Source: Fen-1273 sp035516035 (lineage in GTDB: Bacteria; Bacteroidota; Ignavibacteria; UBA10030; UBA6906). From it: DNA of 64,000 bases. Numbering within the stretch: the stretch's first letter is position 1; each line of letters starts with the position of its first letter. Location: NCBI GenBank assembly GCA_035516035.1, contig DATJAS010000127.1, positions 1 to 64,000 of the forward strand. The letters are read 5' to 3'. Shown here in pieces: positions 9,685 to 19,044 of this stretch. The position numbers and the translations under genes were made by a program. The notes below the pieces were generated by a model, which had not been told where the DNA came from, made no database searches, and saw only the letters and a list, made by a program, of their open reading frames with translations.

Positions 9685-10386
9685 ATGGATAAACTCGCAG
9701 ATGGACTTCTCTGGTACGTGGCGTTCCTTTTCTCGACGACGCTCCACGAAGTGTGCCACGCCTTCGCGGCGTACCGCCTCGGCGACAGGACCGCCTACGA
9801 GGGGGGACTTCTTACGATGGACCCTGTCCCGCACATACGGCGGCAGCCGTTCGGCATGGTGGTGGTGCCGGTTATCTCGTTTCTCGCGGGGGGGTGGATG
9901 ATCGGGTGGGCGAGCGTTCCCTACGACCCGCACTGGGCGTATGAGAACCCCCGCTCGTCGGCGAAGATGTCGGCGGCGGGGCCTGCGGCAAATCTCCTGC
10001 TGGCGCTGCTGGCGGCCATGGCAATCCGCCTGGGCATCCTGGGGGGCGTGTTTGCCGCACCTCAGTCGATAGATTTTGCGCACGTGATTGAAGGGACCCG
10101 CGGAGGGACGCTCGGGACCATCGTGGCATTCATCAACGTTGTATTCTCGCTGAACATCCTCCTCTTCATCTTCAACCTGCTCCCCGTTCCGCCGCTGGAC
10201 GGCAGCGGGATTCTCCCGATGTTCCTCAGCAAGAGTGTTGCGCAAAAATACCTTGCCCTCGTCCGCAACCCCTCATTCTCCCTCGTCGGGATTCTGATCG
10301 CGTGGAAGCTATTTGACTTCGTGTACAGCCCGCTCCACCTCGTGATCATCAATCTCCTCTTTTACGGCGAGGCGGTCTACCACTAA
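9685..10386 (+). CDS. Site-2-protease-like M50 family membrane metalloprotease
   Basis: A 233-residue polytopic membrane protein. The zinc motif HEVCH lies at residues 21-25 in the first helix. The second conserved segment is LLPVPPLDGSG, where the Asp would be the third zinc ligand, as in non-PDZ Rip/M50 proteins. GPAANLLLAL matches the conserved turn between them. The ATG at 9685 was chosen over an upstream in-frame extension because that extension lies inside the fucosidase gene. It starts 14 bases downstream of GH29, so it is probably the last gene of the operon, although its function has no obvious link to glycans. Confidence 0.85.
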   Translation: MDKLADGLLWYVAFLFSTTLHEVCHAFAAYRLGDRTAYEGGLLTMDPVPHIRRQPFGMVVVPVISFLAGGWMIGWASVPYDPHWAYENPRSSAKMSAAGPAANLLLALLAAMAIRLGILGGVFAAPQSIDFAHVIEGTRGGTLGTIVAFINVVFSLNILLFIFNLLPVPPLDGSGILPMFLSKSVAQKYLALVRNPSFSLVGILIAWKLFDFVYSPLHLVIINLLFYGEAVYH

Positions 10387-10397
10387 TCGCCCCCGCA

Positions 10398-10424
10398 GTC
10401 ATTGCGAGCGAAGCGAAGCAATCT
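10398..10424 (+). repeat. Dispersed palindromic repeat, short form
   Basis: GTCATTGCGAG followed by a short spacer and GAAGCAATCT; outer arms ATTGC/GCAAT pair. It lies between two convergent genes. Confidence 0.85.
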
Positions 10425-10436
10425 CAGGCCGATCCG

Positions 10437-11189
10437 TCACCCTCCGCTCTTCGCAAGGATCTGCCGCAGCACGTTCTTCGTCGATTCGGGAAAATCCCCC
10501 GCGAGCATCCACTCCGCGTACCCCGGGTCGTCGAGCACCGGTTTCCCCCTGTTCTTGCCGAACGCGTAAACGATCTCCCCCCGTTCGTTCCGCACCAGCT
10601 TTCGCGCATAGTCCACGATCATGTCGCTGTTGCTGTAACGGTGGAGGTCGTCGATCGTCGTGCCGATGTCGTCGTACCTCTCGAGCTGTTCACGGAACAC
10701 CTCCATCGTGGCCCTCACGTCCGCCTCGGCGTCGTGCGCCCCCGAAAGGTTCTTGCTGCAGTAAAACTTGTACGCCGCCGCGAGCGTCCGTTCTTCCTTC
10801 CGGTGGTAGATGACCTGCACGTCGATGAGCTTTGTCCCGGGTTCGGGGAACGCGATCCCGCTCCTCCCGAACTCCTCGACCAGGATGGGGATGTCGAACC
10901 TGTTCGAGTTAAACCCGGCGATGTCGCTGTCGTGGAAAAACTCCGCCATCCCCCTCGCGATGTCACGGAATTTCGGTTCCGCCGCCACGTCCGCGTCCGC
11001 GATGTGATGGATCGCGGTCGCCGCGGCGGGGATGGGCGTTCCCGGGTTGATGAGCCGGGTCTTCACTTCCTCCCGCCCACCGGGGTGGAGCTTGAGCGCG
11101 GATATCTGTACGATCCTGTCGCGGGCAACGTCAGTGCCCGTCGTCTCCAGGTCGAAGAAGACGAGTGGTCTGTTCAGCGTGAGTGGCAT
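10437..11189 (-). CDS. DEDDh 3'-5' exonuclease (DNA polymerase III epsilon-like)
   Basis: A 250-residue protein with the exonuclease fold: FFDLETTGTD (Asp13, Glu15) as ExoI, NSNRFDIPIL as ExoII, and HDAEADVRAT as ExoIII with the catalytic His and Asp. The C-terminal 60 residues carry GKNRGKPVLDDPGYAEWMLAGDFP, an extension common in stand-alone epsilon-like nucleases of Bacteroidota-type genomes. It is likely a repair or proofreading nuclease acting on single strands or 3' ends. It is transcribed alone, convergent with the glycan operon and divergent from pgi. Confidence 0.9.
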   Translation of the reverse strand: MPLTLNRPLVFFDLETTGTDVARDRIVQISALKLHPGGREEVKTRLINPGTPIPAAATAIHHIADADVAAEPKFRDIARGMAEFFHDSDIAGFNSNRFDIPILVEEFGRSGIAFPEPGTKLIDVQVIYHRKEERTLAAAYKFYCSKNLSGAHDAEADVRATMEVFREQLERYDDIGTTIDDLHRYSNSDMIVDYARKLVRNERGEIVYAFGKNRGKPVLDDPGYAEWMLAGDFPESTKNVLRQILAKSGG

Positions 11190-11316
11190 GTGGTGGGGTT
11201 CGCGTGCGTCCGAATGTTCTCAATAGTACCCAACGCGCGGGTGAACCGCAACAAACGAAAGGGTTTTTCGGCGGAAACTCCCTATATTGAATTTGCACAT
11301 CAGGAGGACTCCGCCT

Positions 11317-12960
<1,644 letters not shown>

Positions 12961-12972
12961 TTCAACCGCCTC

Positions 12973-13037
12973 GAAGTCCGTTCTTTGGATCACGCCGCCT
13001 GCGGCGCCGCAGGCGCCGTTCTATGGCGTGACAATCT
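12973..13037 (+). repeat. Dispersed palindromic repeat, long form
   Basis: The element contains GAAGTCC...GGAT, CACGCC...GGCGTG arms and a perfect 18-base inner palindrome at 12997-13014, and ends in GACAATCT. It sits between pgi and tkt. Confidence 0.8.
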
Positions 13038-13046
13038 CATCGCCGG

Positions 13047-13075
13047 GTGACAATCTTGCCGATTTTCGCTATCTT
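13047..13075 (+). promoter_or_regulatory. Predicted primary-sigma promoter of tkt operon
   Basis: GTGACA, a 17-base spacer and TATCTT. The predicted start of transcription near 13082 lies downstream of the ATG at 13078, which favours the tkt start at 13135. Confidence 0.55.
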
Positions 13076-13134
13076 GCATGTGCACCGCGAACCCGCCGCG
13101 GGACGATCACTCTCACTATCGTTCTTTGGTCAGC

Positions 13135-15195
13135 ATGAACGCTCCGCTCACCGGGATTCCTGAAGGCGTCATCCCGCGGGATCCCAGCCTCTCCGAGCTC
13201 GATGAGCTCTGCATCAACACGATTCGCTGTCTCGCGATGGACGCGGTCCAGAAGGCAAAAGCCGGGCATCCCGGGATGCCGATGGGCATGGCGCCTGCGG
13301 CGTACGTCCTCTGGACCGAGGTCATGCGCTACAACCCGGCCAACCCGAAGTGGGCCAATCGCGACCGCTTCGTCCTCTCGGCGGGGCACGGCTGCATGCT
13401 CCTCTATTCTCTCCTGCATCTCACCGGGTACGATCTCGCACTTGACGAGCTGAAAAACTTCCGGCAGTGGGGAAGCCGCACGCCGGGGCACCCCGAATAC
13501 GGCCATACGCCCGGTGTGGAAGTCACCACGGGACCACTCGGCCAGGGAATCTCCAATGCCGTGGGGATGGCGATCGCGGGGAAGTACCTTGCCCATCGCT
13601 ACAACCGGGAGGACTTCCGGCTCCTCAGCTACAGAATCTATGTGGTCGCCGGTGACGGCTGCATGATGGAGGGGGTGTCCTCCGAGGCCTGTTCGCTCGC
13701 GGGCCACCTGAAGTTGGACAACCTCATCGTCGTCTACGACGACAACCACATCAGCATCGACGGGAGTACCTCGATCGCCTTCAGCGAGGACGTCGCGAAG
13801 CGGTTCGAGGCCTACGGCTGGTTCGTGCAGACGGTGGGAGGGGACGGGAACGACATGCGCGCGTTCCGGAACGCCGTGGGGGCGGCAAAGAAGGAGCATG
13901 GCCGCCCGTCGCTCATCAAGCTCAGGACGCACATCGGGTTCGGGAGCCCGCACAAGCAGGACACCGCGGAGGCGCACGGGCAGCCCCTGGGGGATGAAGA
14001 AATCGCCCTCACCAAGAAGCGGTACGGATGGGACCCGGAGAAGAAATTCTACGTTCCCCCGGAAGTCGCAAGCTTCATGGGGGGACGGAAAGCGAAGGGG
14101 GAGGCGCTCGAGAAGGAGTGGAACGACCTCTTCGCGCGGTATGCTTCCCGCTACCCGGCGGAGGCGGAAGAGTTTCGCAGGGCCGCCTCACGACAGCTCC
14201 CGGCCGACTGGGAGAAGACCTGGCGCGAATCGGTCCCCGCGTTTGACCCCGCATCCCCCATCGCGACACGCGAGGCGCAGGGAAAGCTCCTCGATCAGCT
14301 CATGCCGAAGCTTCCGCTGGTGATCGGCGGCTCGGCGGACCTGACGCCGTCGAACAACACGCGGTTCAAGGGGGCCGTGGACTTCACCCCCGAGCACCTT
14401 GAGGGGCGATACGTCCGCTACGGCGTGCGCGAGCACGCGATGGGCGCGGTCATGAACGGGATCGCGGTGAGCGACATGCTGATCCCGTACGGCGGCACGT
14501 TTTTCGTCTTCAGCGATTACATGCGGCCGACTGTCCGCCTGGCGGCCCTGTCGAAATACCCGGTGATCTTCGATTACACGCACGACTCGATCGGCCTCGG
14601 GGAGGACGGCCCCACGCACCAGGCGGTCGAGCATCTGGCCGCACTCCGGGCGATGCCCGGCCTCGTCATGCTCCGTCCCTCGGACGCCACCGAGACCGTT
14701 GCGGCGTGGAAGTTCGCGCTCGAGCACCGTTCCGGACCCGTGGCGATCGCGCTCACGCGCCAGAAAGTCCCCGTGATCGACCGCTCAAAGTATCCCGCGG
14801 CCGACAACCTCGCGAAAGGCGCGTACGTCCTCTCGGGCCCGCCCAAACCGGCGGTGATACTGATCGGGACGGGATCGGAGGTCTCTCTCGCGCTCGCTGC
14901 GGCGGGCGCGCTCACGGGCGCCGGGATCAGCGTCCGCGTGGTGAGCATGCCCTCGTGGGAGCTTTTCGAACAGCAGGACGCCGCGTACAGGGAGAGCGTC
15001 CTTCCCGCTGCGGTCAGGGCCCGCGTCGCCGTGGAGGCGGGGGTGCGCCTCGGATGGGACCGCTACATCGGCCCGCAGGGAGGATTCGTGGGGATGTCCT
15101 CCTACGGCGCCTCAGCGCCTGCCGAGGCGGCGTTCAAGGGGTTCGGCATCACCGCCGACGCGGTGATCGCCGCAGCGCGAAAGGCAATGCAATGA
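13135..15195 (+). CDS. tkt: Transketolase
   Basis: A 686-residue thiamine-diphosphate enzyme of the non-oxidative pentose phosphate pathway. The cofactor-binding block GDGCMMEGVSSEACSLAGHLKLDN is complete in outline, and the C-terminal half shows GEDGPTHQAVEHLAALRAMP and the terminal EAGVRLGWDRYIG. The upstream ATG at 13078 would add 19 residues, but it precedes the predicted transcription start, so 13135 was chosen. The TGA overlaps the rpiB ATG, so the two are translationally coupled. The GHPGMPMGMAPAAYVLW segment places the conserved His near residue 45. Confidence 0.95.
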   Translation: MNAPLTGIPEGVIPRDPSLSELDELCINTIRCLAMDAVQKAKAGHPGMPMGMAPAAYVLWTEVMRYNPANPKWANRDRFVLSAGHGCMLLYSLLHLTGYDLALDELKNFRQWGSRTPGHPEYGHTPGVEVTTGPLGQGISNAVGMAIAGKYLAHRYNREDFRLLSYRIYVVAGDGCMMEGVSSEACSLAGHLKLDNLIVVYDDNHISIDGSTSIAFSEDVAKRFEAYGWFVQTVGGDGNDMRAFRNAVGAAKKEHGRPSLIKLRTHIGFGSPHKQDTAEAHGQPLGDEEIALTKKRYGWDPEKKFYVPPEVASFMGGRKAKGEALEKEWNDLFARYASRYPAEAEEFRRAASRQLPADWEKTWRESVPAFDPASPIATREAQGKLLDQLMPKLPLVIGGSADLTPSNNTRFKGAVDFTPEHLEGRYVRYGVREHAMGAVMNGIAVSDMLIPYGGTFFVFSDYMRPTVRLAALSKYPVIFDYTHDSIGLGEDGPTHQAVEHLAALRAMPGLVMLRPSDATETVAAWKFALEHRSGPVAIALTRQKVPVIDRSKYPAADNLAKGAYVLSGPPKPAVILIGTGSEVSLALAAAGALTGAGISVRVVSMPSWELFEQQDAAYRESVLPAAVRARVAVEAGVRLGWDRYIGPQGGFVGMSSYGASAPAEAAFKGFGITADAVIAAARKAMQ

Positions 15196-15641
15196 CCGTC
15201 GCCCTTGCGGCTGACCATGCCGGGTACGACATGAAACAGCTCCTCGCCGCCGCACTCTCGGGCGACGGGCACACGATCATCGACCTGGGCACGAACAGCC
15301 GCGAGCCGGTCGACTACCCGGACTATGCCCTCGCCATCGGCGCTGCGATCAACGGGAGGAAGGCGGAGCGGGGGATCCTCGTGTGCGGGAGCGGTGTTGG
15401 CGCGTGTGTGGCGGCGAACAAGATCAGGGGCATCAGGGCGGGCACCTGCCACGACACGTATTCGGGCCACCAGGGGGTCGAACACGACGACATGAACGTC
15501 CTCTGCCTGGGCGCGCGCGTCATCGGCAGCGCTCCCGCGCTCGAGATCTGCAGGGCGTTCCTGGCGGCGCGCTTCTCCAACGAGGAGCGCCACGCCAGGC
15601 GCGTCGCGAAGACGCGGGCCATCGAACAGAACCAGGGGTAA
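15192..15641 (+). CDS. rpiB: Ribose-5-phosphate isomerase B
   Basis: A 149-residue LacA/RpiB family protein, the usual length. AADHAGYDMK at the N-terminus and GILVCGSGVGACVAANKIRG, with the active-site Cys, identify it. LacAB galactose isomerases are similar, but the tkt and tal neighbours support ribose-5-phosphate/ribulose-5-phosphate isomerisation. The ATG overlaps the tkt stop (ATGA), and tal begins 13 bases after the stop. Confidence 0.95.
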   Translation: MTVALAADHAGYDMKQLLAAALSGDGHTIIDLGTNSREPVDYPDYALAIGAAINGRKAERGILVCGSGVGACVAANKIRGIRAGTCHDTYSGHQGVEHDDMNVLCLGARVIGSAPALEICRAFLAARFSNEERHARRVAKTRAIEQNQG

Positions 15642-15654
15642 CCGGGGAGCAACG

Positions 15655-16788
15655 ATGAACAAGGTGTTGAAGCTGATCAGCGATTTCGGGCAGAGCATCT
15701 GGTACGACAATATCAGCCGCTCGCTCGTCACGAGCGGCGAGCTGCGCCGGCTGGTGGACGAGGGACTGCTGGGAATGACCTCCAACCCGACAATCTTCGA
15801 CAAGGCCATTACGGGGAGCACGGACTACGACGCCCAGCTCCGCGACGTCCTGAAATCGAAGCCGGGCATCGGCACCGCGGAGGTCATCCAGGCGCTGATG
15901 GTGAAGGACATCCAGATGGCCGCCGATGTGCTGCGTCCCGTGTTCGACCGCACCGCCGGACTGGACGGCTACGTGAGCGTGGAGGTGACCCCCTCGAAAG
16001 CGCGCGACACGGCGGCGACGATCGCCGAGGTGAGCCAGCTCGTGGGGATGATCGACAGGAAGAACCTGATGGTGAAGATCCCGGCGACCCGGGAGGGACT
16101 CCCGGCAATCACGAAATCGATTGCCGAGGGGCACAACATCAACGTGACGCTCATCTTCTCCCTCAAGCGCTACAGGGAGGTGGCCGAGGCCTTCGTGGCC
16201 GGCATGGAGCAGCGCGTGAACGGGGGAAAGCCGATCGACCATATCGCGTCCGTGGCCAGCGTCTTCGTCAGCCGCATCGACACGCTCGTGGACGACCTTC
16301 TCAAGAAGCGGATCGAAGAGATTGAAGATCCCACCGCGTACGCGCGCCTGAGCGGGCTGCAGGGAAAGGTGGCGGTCGCGAACACGAAGATGATCTACCA
16401 GGCGTTCAGGGAGATCTTCGAGAGCCCCCGCTTCGCCCCGCTGAAGGCGAAGGGTGCGCGGGTGCAGCGGCCGCTCTGGGGGAGCACGGGAACGAAAAAC
16501 CCGTCCTACAGCGATCTGCTCTACGTCGAGACGTTGATCGGTCCCCACACCGTCAATACCGTTCCTCCCGCGACCTACGCCGCGATCATCGATCATTGCC
16601 GTCCCGCCTACTCGATCGAGAGCGATCTCGATGGGGCCCGCAGGGTGCTCCGCGACCTGGCCGCCTCGGGGATCGACATAGACGCGGTGACACGGAAGCT
16701 CGAGGAGGATGGGGTGGCCGCATTCGAGAAATCGTTCGACGGGCTCTACAAGAACCTCGAGGCCAAGAAAGCTCCGCTCGCCAGGTGA
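15655..16788 (+). CDS. tal: Transaldolase
   Basis: A 377-residue protein of the longer bacterial transaldolase class. GMTSNPTIFDKAI is the family signature near the N-terminus, and the Schiff-base Lys is in LMVKIPATREGLPAI. It transfers dihydroxyacetone units between sedoheptulose-7-phosphate and glyceraldehyde-3-phosphate. It follows rpiB closely with GGGGAGCAACG before the ATG, and its TGA overlaps the GTG of xth. Together pgi, tkt, rpiB and tal cover most of the non-oxidative branch. Confidence 0.95.
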   Translation: MNKVLKLISDFGQSIWYDNISRSLVTSGELRRLVDEGLLGMTSNPTIFDKAITGSTDYDAQLRDVLKSKPGIGTAEVIQALMVKDIQMAADVLRPVFDRTAGLDGYVSVEVTPSKARDTAATIAEVSQLVGMIDRKNLMVKIPATREGLPAITKSIAEGHNINVTLIFSLKRYREVAEAFVAGMEQRVNGGKPIDHIASVASVFVSRIDTLVDDLLKKRIEEIEDPTAYARLSGLQGKVAVANTKMIYQAFREIFESPRFAPLKAKGARVQRPLWGSTGTKNPSYSDLLYVETLIGPHTVNTVPPATYAAIIDHCRPAYSIESDLDGARRVLRDLAASGIDIDAVTRKLEEDGVAAFEKSFDGLYKNLEAKKAPLAR

Positions 16789-17555
16789 CCATCGCCACAT
16801 GGAACGTCAACGGCATCCGCGCCCGGGCCCCCGCATTTGAGCGGTGGGTCCTTGCCCACCGGCCCGACGTCCTCTGCCTGCAGGAAATCAAGGCTCATCC
16901 CGACCAGATCCCCGAGCCGCTCAGGGAGCTCAGGGGATACGTCTCCCGCTGGCACGGGGCGCGCGGGGGTTACAGCGGGGTCAGCATCCACGTCCGCGAG
17001 GAGTTCGGCACTGCCGCATTCGACGTCCCCTGGTTCGACGAGGAGACCCGTGCACTCCAGGCGCAGGTCGGCGGTTTCACCGTCGTGAATGTCTACACCC
17101 CCCTCGGGCAGAAGAGCTACGAGCAGAAGATCGAGTTTCTCCGCTCGCTCGTCCGGTATGTCGACGCGCTCACGGCGGAGGGGGAACAGGTGATCCTCTG
17201 CGGCGACCTCAACGTGGCGCACCGTGACGCTGACGTCCATCCCGAGATGTACGTCGAGGACATGCTCTGCACGCGCGCGGAAGAGCGCGCGATGATCGAC
17301 GCGCTCCACGCGCTGGGGATGCGGGATCTCTTCCGCGTCCACCATCCGGACGACACGCGGGCCTATTCCTGGTGGCCCTACTGGGGCGGGGCCAGGGGAC
17401 GAAACGTCGGATGGCGGATCGACTACATCATGGTCCCCGAGGCGGTTGCGCGCGCGTCCACGGGATGCTGGATACAGAAAGAGGAGGCCAGCTCGGATCA
17501 CTCCCCGGTGATCGGCGATCTCCGCCCGCCCGGCGGGACTGGAGGCAGGCGATGA
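16785..17555 (+). CDS. xth: Exodeoxyribonuclease III (AP endonuclease)
   Basis: A 256-residue protein of the exonuclease/endonuclease/phosphatase fold. It has the motifs TIATWNVNGIRAR, CLQEIKA (metal-binding Glu), GDLNVAHRDADVH and the C-terminal WRIDYIMV and SSDHSPV. It cleaves 5' of abasic sites in base-excision repair. The GTG start shares bases with the tal TGA (GTGA), so a repair enzyme is translationally coupled to a carbon-metabolism gene. Its own stop overlaps the next ATG. Confidence 0.95.
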   Translation: MTIATWNVNGIRARAPAFERWVLAHRPDVLCLQEIKAHPDQIPEPLRELRGYVSRWHGARGGYSGVSIHVREEFGTAAFDVPWFDEETRALQAQVGGFTVVNVYTPLGQKSYEQKIEFLRSLVRYVDALTAEGEQVILCGDLNVAHRDADVHPEMYVEDMLCTRAEERAMIDALHALGMRDLFRVHHPDDTRAYSWWPYWGGARGRNVGWRIDYIMVPEAVARASTGCWIQKEEASSDHSPVIGDLRPPGGTGGRR

Positions 17556-17965
17556 GCGGAGAGCGGGACGACCTCCTTGAGTTCTTCTACTTCGGGTTCC
17601 ACCGTACGCTTGTACGCTTCCGTCGGCTCACCGTCCAGGGGTGGGGGGCGGCCGCGCTCGGCGTGGTGGGCCTGGCCTTTGCGTGGGGGAGGGGCGAAGG
17701 GCTCATTGCGTTTGCGGTCGCCGCGGGGGCTCTCGTGGCGGGACTCGCGCTCGTGCAGCAGGCCGTTGCGGCGCTCGACCAGTACGTGCGCATTCCGTAC
17801 CCGCGGCCCGGACCCGGCGCGGCGCCCGAAACGCTTGCCGCGGCCGTGGAGGAGAGCGCCCGCCTGATGGGAGAAATCGAACGGGGAGGCTGGCAGGACG
17901 CCTTTGCCGCGATCGCCGTGCTCGAAACCATGGCCGTGCGGTTCGGGCTTCCCCCGGTTCCGTAG
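17552..17965 (+). CDS. Small membrane protein, unknown function
   Basis: A 137-residue protein that I do not recognise. Residues 1-25 are amphipathic, two hydrophobic segments lie at about 30-47 and 50-70, and the remaining half is soluble and Ala/Glu-rich with a predicted helical region. The ATG overlaps the xth stop (ATGA), so it is expressed with the tal-xth run. No catalytic motif is visible. Confidence 0.65.
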   Translation: MSGERDDLLEFFYFGFHRTLVRFRRLTVQGWGAAALGVVGLAFAWGRGEGLIAFAVAAGALVAGLALVQQAVAALDQYVRIPYPRPGPGAAPETLAAAVEESARLMGEIERGGWQDAFAAIAVLETMAVRFGLPPVP

Positions 17966-18001
17966 TGCGCGGGAGACATTCACTAACGGAGGGATTGCAT
18001 C

Positions 18002-18355
18002 ATGGGCAGCCGGGTGGAAGAGTTCAACGAGTTCCGCTCGAAGATGAACAAGCGGATTCTCGATGTCGATAACCGCGCGATCAAGCGGTTCTTCGGCGTC
18101 GACACGCTCACGTACGAGCCCGGCGCGCTCGACGCGAAAACCAAGGAGATGCTCGGCCTCGTGGCCTCGATGGTCCTTCGCTGCGACGATTGCATCTCGT
18201 ACCACGTCCAGCAGTGCAAGCAGGAGGGAGTGACGGATCCCGAGATGTACGATATCTTCAGCGTCGCGCTCGTCGTCGGGGGATCGATCGTTGTCCCGCA
18301 CCTGCGCAGGGCCGTCGCCTTCCTGGATGAGCTGAGCGAGCGGAGCGCGCGGTGA
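18002..18355 (+). CDS. AhpD-like carboxymuconolactone decarboxylase family protein
   Basis: A 117-residue protein with the AhpD-type active site CDDCISYH (Cys61, Cys64, His68) in an all-helical context. Such proteins act as small thiol oxidoreductases or peroxidase partners; true decarboxylase activity is unlikely in this subgroup. GGAGGG precedes the ATG. Its TGA overlaps the GTG of the next membrane protein. Confidence 0.88.
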   Translation: MGSRVEEFNEFRSKMNKRILDVDNRAIKRFFGVDTLTYEPGALDAKTKEMLGLVASMVLRCDDCISYHVQQCKQEGVTDPEMYDIFSVALVVGGSIVVPHLRRAVAFLDELSERSAR

Positions 18356-19011
18356 CGCGTCGCATCCCCTCCTCGCTGGCATGGGTGGCCGTCTTTGCGG
18401 CTGCCTTTGCGCTTGTCGAGGCAAGCGTGGTGATCTATCTCCGCGCGCTCTACTACCCCGGGGGATTTGCGTTTCCCCTGCGCGATCTCCCGCCGGGTTT
18501 CCTGCGGCTTGAGGTCGCCCGCGAAGCGGCGACGCTCCTCATGCTCCTGGCCGTGGGAGCGATTGCCGGTCAGAAGCCCTGGGAGAGGTTCGGGTATTTC
18601 ATTTTCGCGTTCGGGGCGTGGGACCTCCTTTTCTATTTCTGGCTCCTGGTGACGACGGGGTGGCCCGGCTCCCTCTTCGAGTGGGATATACTCTTCCTGA
18701 TCCCGGTGCCCTGGATCGGCCCCGTGATCGCCCCCGTCCTGGTCTCGCTCCTGATGATCGCCTGCGGGGGGATCATCGCCATCCGGGGAGCGGCGGGGAT
18801 GGGTTTTCGCCCGGGACTCATCTCCTGGTCGCTCGGGTGTGCGGCAACGATCCTCGTCCTCTGGTCGTTCGTGGCGGACACCGATGCCGGGTTCCGGGGA
18901 TCGCTGCCCGCCGCGTATCATTATGAGCTTCTTGTTCTCGGGCTCCTCGCGTACATCGCCGGGTTCGTTCTCGCGTGCCGTACTTCCCCGGCGGACGCCG
19001 GCGCCCGCTGA
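18352..19011 (+). CDS. Polytopic membrane protein, unknown function
   Basis: A 219-residue protein with about six hydrophobic segments and short loops. It starts with GTG overlapping the AhpD-like gene's stop, so the two are probably co-expressed. PGFLRLEVAREAATLLMLLAVGA and the tryptophan-rich FGAWDLLFYFWLL segment are distinctive, but I cannot assign a family. Confidence 0.7.
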   Translation: MTRRIPSSLAWVAVFAAAFALVEASVVIYLRALYYPGGFAFPLRDLPPGFLRLEVAREAATLLMLLAVGAIAGQKPWERFGYFIFAFGAWDLLFYFWLLVTTGWPGSLFEWDILFLIPVPWIGPVIAPVLVSLLMIACGGIIAIRGAAGMGFRPGLISWSLGCAATILVLWSFVADTDAGFRGSLPAAYHYELLVLGLLAYIAGFVLACRTSPADAGAR

Positions 19012-19044
19012 TCCTCACCCGTTCATTCCCTGACTGGAGTTACC

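Noticed and set aside
13045..13060. Possible sigma-54 promoter GGGTGACAATCTTGCC before tkt
   Set aside because: GG-N10-GC spacing fits, but the first T, two purine/pyrimidine positions and the final A/T are wrong; it overlaps a better primary-sigma promoter.
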